A stretch of DNA of 24,787 nt. Source: an uncultured Clostridia bacterium. Its GTDB lineage: Bacteria; Bacillota; Clostridia; Oscillospirales; Ruminococcaceae. Positions 23,491 to 24,787 of this stretch are shown one piece after another. Position 1 is the first letter of the stretch. Every line of letters begins with the position of its first letter. The position numbers and the translations under genes were made by a program. The stretch spans positions 1 to 24,787 of the forward strand of contig CALBGD010000054.1 of assembly GCA_937893735.1 (NCBI GenBank). The letters run 5' to 3'. The notes beneath the pieces were generated by a model. It was not told the DNA's origin and did no database searches. It worked only from the letters and a program-made list of their open reading frames with translations.

Positions 23491-23555
23491 CCAGAAAATC
23501 CCGGTTTTTGCAATACATTAAATGCTCCGTTTCTGGAACAGTTACGCGTTCCGGC

Positions 23556-23584
23556 TTGACTTTTGGAGATGGGTGTGTTATAAT
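23556..23584 (+). promoter_or_regulatory. Sigma-A promoter of the DIP1984-family gene
   Basis: TTGACT (23556-23561) and TATAAT (23579-23584) with 17-base spacing; the start point would be near 23591, giving a leader of about 27 nt with CAGGAGGG ahead of ATG 23618. Confidence 0.92.
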
Positions 23585-23617
23585 ATTCTCACCAAATAAT
23601 AACAGGAGGGATACGCA

Positions 23618-24070
23618 ATGAAGCTTGCTTCCGCATTATCCGAGCGCGCGGACATACAGCGCAGGCTGTCGGAGCTTTCCGAAAGGCTTGCGAACAACGC
23701 GAAGGTACAGGAGGGCGACACTCCCGCAGAGGACCCGCAGGAGCTCCTCGCGGAGATGGACGGGCTTATTGACCGTCTGGAAACTCTTATCTACCGCATA
23801 AACATGACCAACAGCAAAGTGGAAACAGACGGAGTTTCCATGACCATGATGATAGCAAGGCGGGACGGTCTGAAAAAGCGCATAGCAATGCTGCGCGGAT
23901 TCCTCGACTGCGCCAGCAGCAAGGTGGAGCGCTACTCCCGCGCGGAGATAGCCGTGCACAGCACGGTTGACGTAAAGGAGCTCCAGAAGCAGGTTGACGG
24001 ATTCTCAAGGGAGCTGCGCGAGCTGGACGAGAAGATACAGGAGCTCAACTGGACGACAGAGCTCCTGTGA
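23618..24070 (+). CDS. DIP1984 family protein
   Basis: The 150-residue soluble protein matches the DIP1984 family (sometimes labelled septicolysin) along its length: MKLASALSERADIQRRLSEL, then NAKVQEGD, AEDPQELLAEMD, YRINMTNSKV and a C-terminal coiled-coil-like helix ending QELNWTTELL. The pattern is almost wholly helical with heptad-like Leu spacing. There is no signal peptide. The molecular role is not established; the lysin label comes from one named member and should not be taken as function. It is a single-gene unit with its own consensus promoter and Shine-Dalgarno. Confidence 0.88.
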   Translation: MKLASALSERADIQRRLSELSERLANNAKVQEGDTPAEDPQELLAEMDGLIDRLETLIYRINMTNSKVETDGVSMTMMIARRDGLKKRIAMLRGFLDCASSKVERYSRAEIAVHSTVDVKELQKQVDGFSRELRELDEKIQELNWTTELL

Positions 24071-24264
24071 CAAAGACGGTAGTCCGGCGGCGGTGGACGA
24101 GATCTCAGCGGTTGAGAATGAGCCGCAGCTTGTATGGGTATGTCCGGGCGCATACCTCACTTAAACAGTGTATGCCCAGCAATGTTACAAACGCACTGTC
24201 ACACCGCATTTTTACTACCATATCGTCAGGCTGCCGGGCGAGGGCGGGAATGGGGAAGATTTCA
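24071..24264. other. Non-coding stretch after the DIP1984-family gene
   Basis: No credible gene. Several short complementary segments are present: GGTATG (24137-24142) with CATACC (24151-24156), CAGTG (24166-24170) with CACTG (24194-24198), and GTATGCCC (near 24170-24177) with an interrupted GGGC..ATAC. They could form alternative RNA folds, but no known RNA family was recognised. Confidence 0.35.
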
Positions 24265-24404
24265 TTTAATTCGGAATTCTTAATTCGGAATTAATGTATC
24301 TGGCTTCGCCAGATGAATAAAAAAACGCTGCGATTTCTCGCAGCGTTTCGTTTTTTGATCAGTTCCACGAAGTGGGACACCTTAATTCCGAATTCCGAAT
24401 TAAA
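24265..24404. mobile_element. MITE-like element with terminal inverted repeats
   Basis: The left end (24265-24294) carries two copies of TTAATTCGGAATT and the right end (24382-24404) carries the inverted form TTAATTCCGAATTCCG. Between them lie three hairpins: ATCTGGC/GCCAGAT (24298-24314), the bidirectional terminator (24323-24348) and GTTCCAC/GTGGGAC (24362-24378). There is no coding capacity. The right repeat contains the glgD stop codon (24402-24400), so insertion or growth of the element set the end of that gene. Confidence 0.65.
24319..24356. terminator. Bidirectional terminator between DIP1984 and glgD
   Basis: A perfect 11-bp stem (24323-24333 with 24338-24348, TTTC loop) is flanked by seven A on the left and six T on the right (24351-24356), so it can end transcripts from both convergent genes. 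Confidence 0.9.
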
Positions 24405-24787
24405 CCGTCGCTCCCTTGGTGATGAAAACGGGGTAGTCGGTGGAACCGGTAATTGTACGGTTCTTGGTGAGCGTAACGTCCTTGTCGGTGATACCGTTGA
24501 TAAGAGCTGCCTTTTCCTCGATTACAGTGCCCTGGAGCACGATGCTGTTCTTGATGACAGCGCCCTTGCCTACCTTTACGCCGCGGAACAGCACGGAGTT
24601 CTCAACGGTGCCCTCGATGATGCAGCCGTCAGCGATGAGGGAATCCTTGACGTTCGCGTCGATGCCGTACTTCGCTGGAGCAACGTCCCTTACCTTGGTG
24701 TAGATGGGCTTGCTCATGGAGAATACCTTGTGGCAGATGTCGCGGTTCATCATGTCCTTGTTCGCCTTGTAGAAGGTCTTCATGCTG
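24400..24787 (-). CDS. glgD: GlgD, regulatory subunit of glucose-1-phosphate adenylyltransferase (3' part)
   Basis: Only the C-terminal 128 or so residues are inside the window; the gene continues past the right edge. The frame shows MKTFYKANKDMMNRD, then TKVRDVAPAKYG and a left-handed beta-helix with hexapeptide-type repeats (VKDSLIADGCIIEG, VENSVLFRGVKVGKG, AVIKNSIVLQG), ending STDYPVFITKGATV. This is the C-terminal half of the GlgC/GlgD family, and TKVRDVAPAKYG followed by this helix fits GlgD, the partner that pairs with GlgC to make ADP-glucose for glycogen. The internal ATG at 24783 is not the start. The stop lies inside the terminal repeat of the adjacent MITE-like element. Confidence 0.85.
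   Translation of the reverse strand, partial: SMKTFYKANKDMMNRDICHKVFSMSKPIYTKVRDVAPAKYGIDANVKDSLIADGCIIEGTVENSVLFRGVKVGKGAVIKNSIVLQGTVIEEKAALINGITDKDVTLTKNRTITGSTDYPVFITKGATV

Noticed and set aside
23535..23552. GGAAC/GTTCC inverted repeat just upstream of the DIP1984 promoter as an operator
   Set aside because: Only 5 bp per arm with an 8-base gap; too short to support without conservation data.
24067..24294. 75-codon plus-strand frame after the DIP1984-family gene
   Set aside because: It overlaps the preceding stop with a weak start, has no Shine-Dalgarno and runs into the MITE-like repeat; the product looks random.

Overview
The window looks like chromosomal DNA of a Gram-positive gut Clostridium relative, most likely a Ruminococcus-type Oscillospiraceae. 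This is inferred from strong sigma-A promoters, Shine-Dalgarno starts on nearly every gene, a secreted multi-Big2 protein, a GlgD glycogen subunit, a DIP1984-family protein and intergenic hairpin elements. No rRNA, tRNA, CRISPR array, transposase or phage gene was seen. The genus is an inference, not a reading.

Region 1 (1-4721) resembles an orphan RiPP-type locus. An S26-like peptidase (cut by the window edge) and a PqqD-like peptide-recognition protein run leftward. A large secreted Big2/CBM-like protein, a 51-residue peptide with a YxxP leader motif and an HPr-kinase-like protein run rightward. Both directions start from textbook promoters in one shared intergenic region. The large secreted gene carries a one-base frameshift at a short T run.

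Region 2 (4794-8097) is a tightly overlapped three-gene surface-glycan-type operon: a GT2-GtrA fusion, a phosphodiester glycosidase (NAGPA) domain protein and a membrane-anchored protein of unknown function.

Region 3 (8117-15495) holds a PucR-family regulator, a CodA-type cytosine deaminase and a complete five-gene ABC importer of the urea (UrtABCDE) family. Regulator, catabolic enzyme and importer together suggest nucleobase or related nitrogen-compound scavenging rather than plain urea uptake. The control sites visible are a nested hairpin at the pucR start, a TTGCA dyad and a strong terminator hairpin in the codA leader.

Region 4 (15494-23227, minus strand) is a five-gene operon: SWIM zinc finger, a helical-repeat-like protein, a MoxR AAA+ ATPase, a DUF5682-like protein and a VWA/MIDAS protein. 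It corresponds in composition to the poorly understood E. coli yehLMPQ set with one additional gene, and is a candidate NTP-dependent conflict or protein-remodelling system.

Region 5 (23228-24787) contains two tandem 110-bp copies of a three-hairpin repeat, a DIP1984-family gene with a consensus promoter, a MITE-like element with terminal inverted repeats, and the 3' end of glgD on the minus strand.
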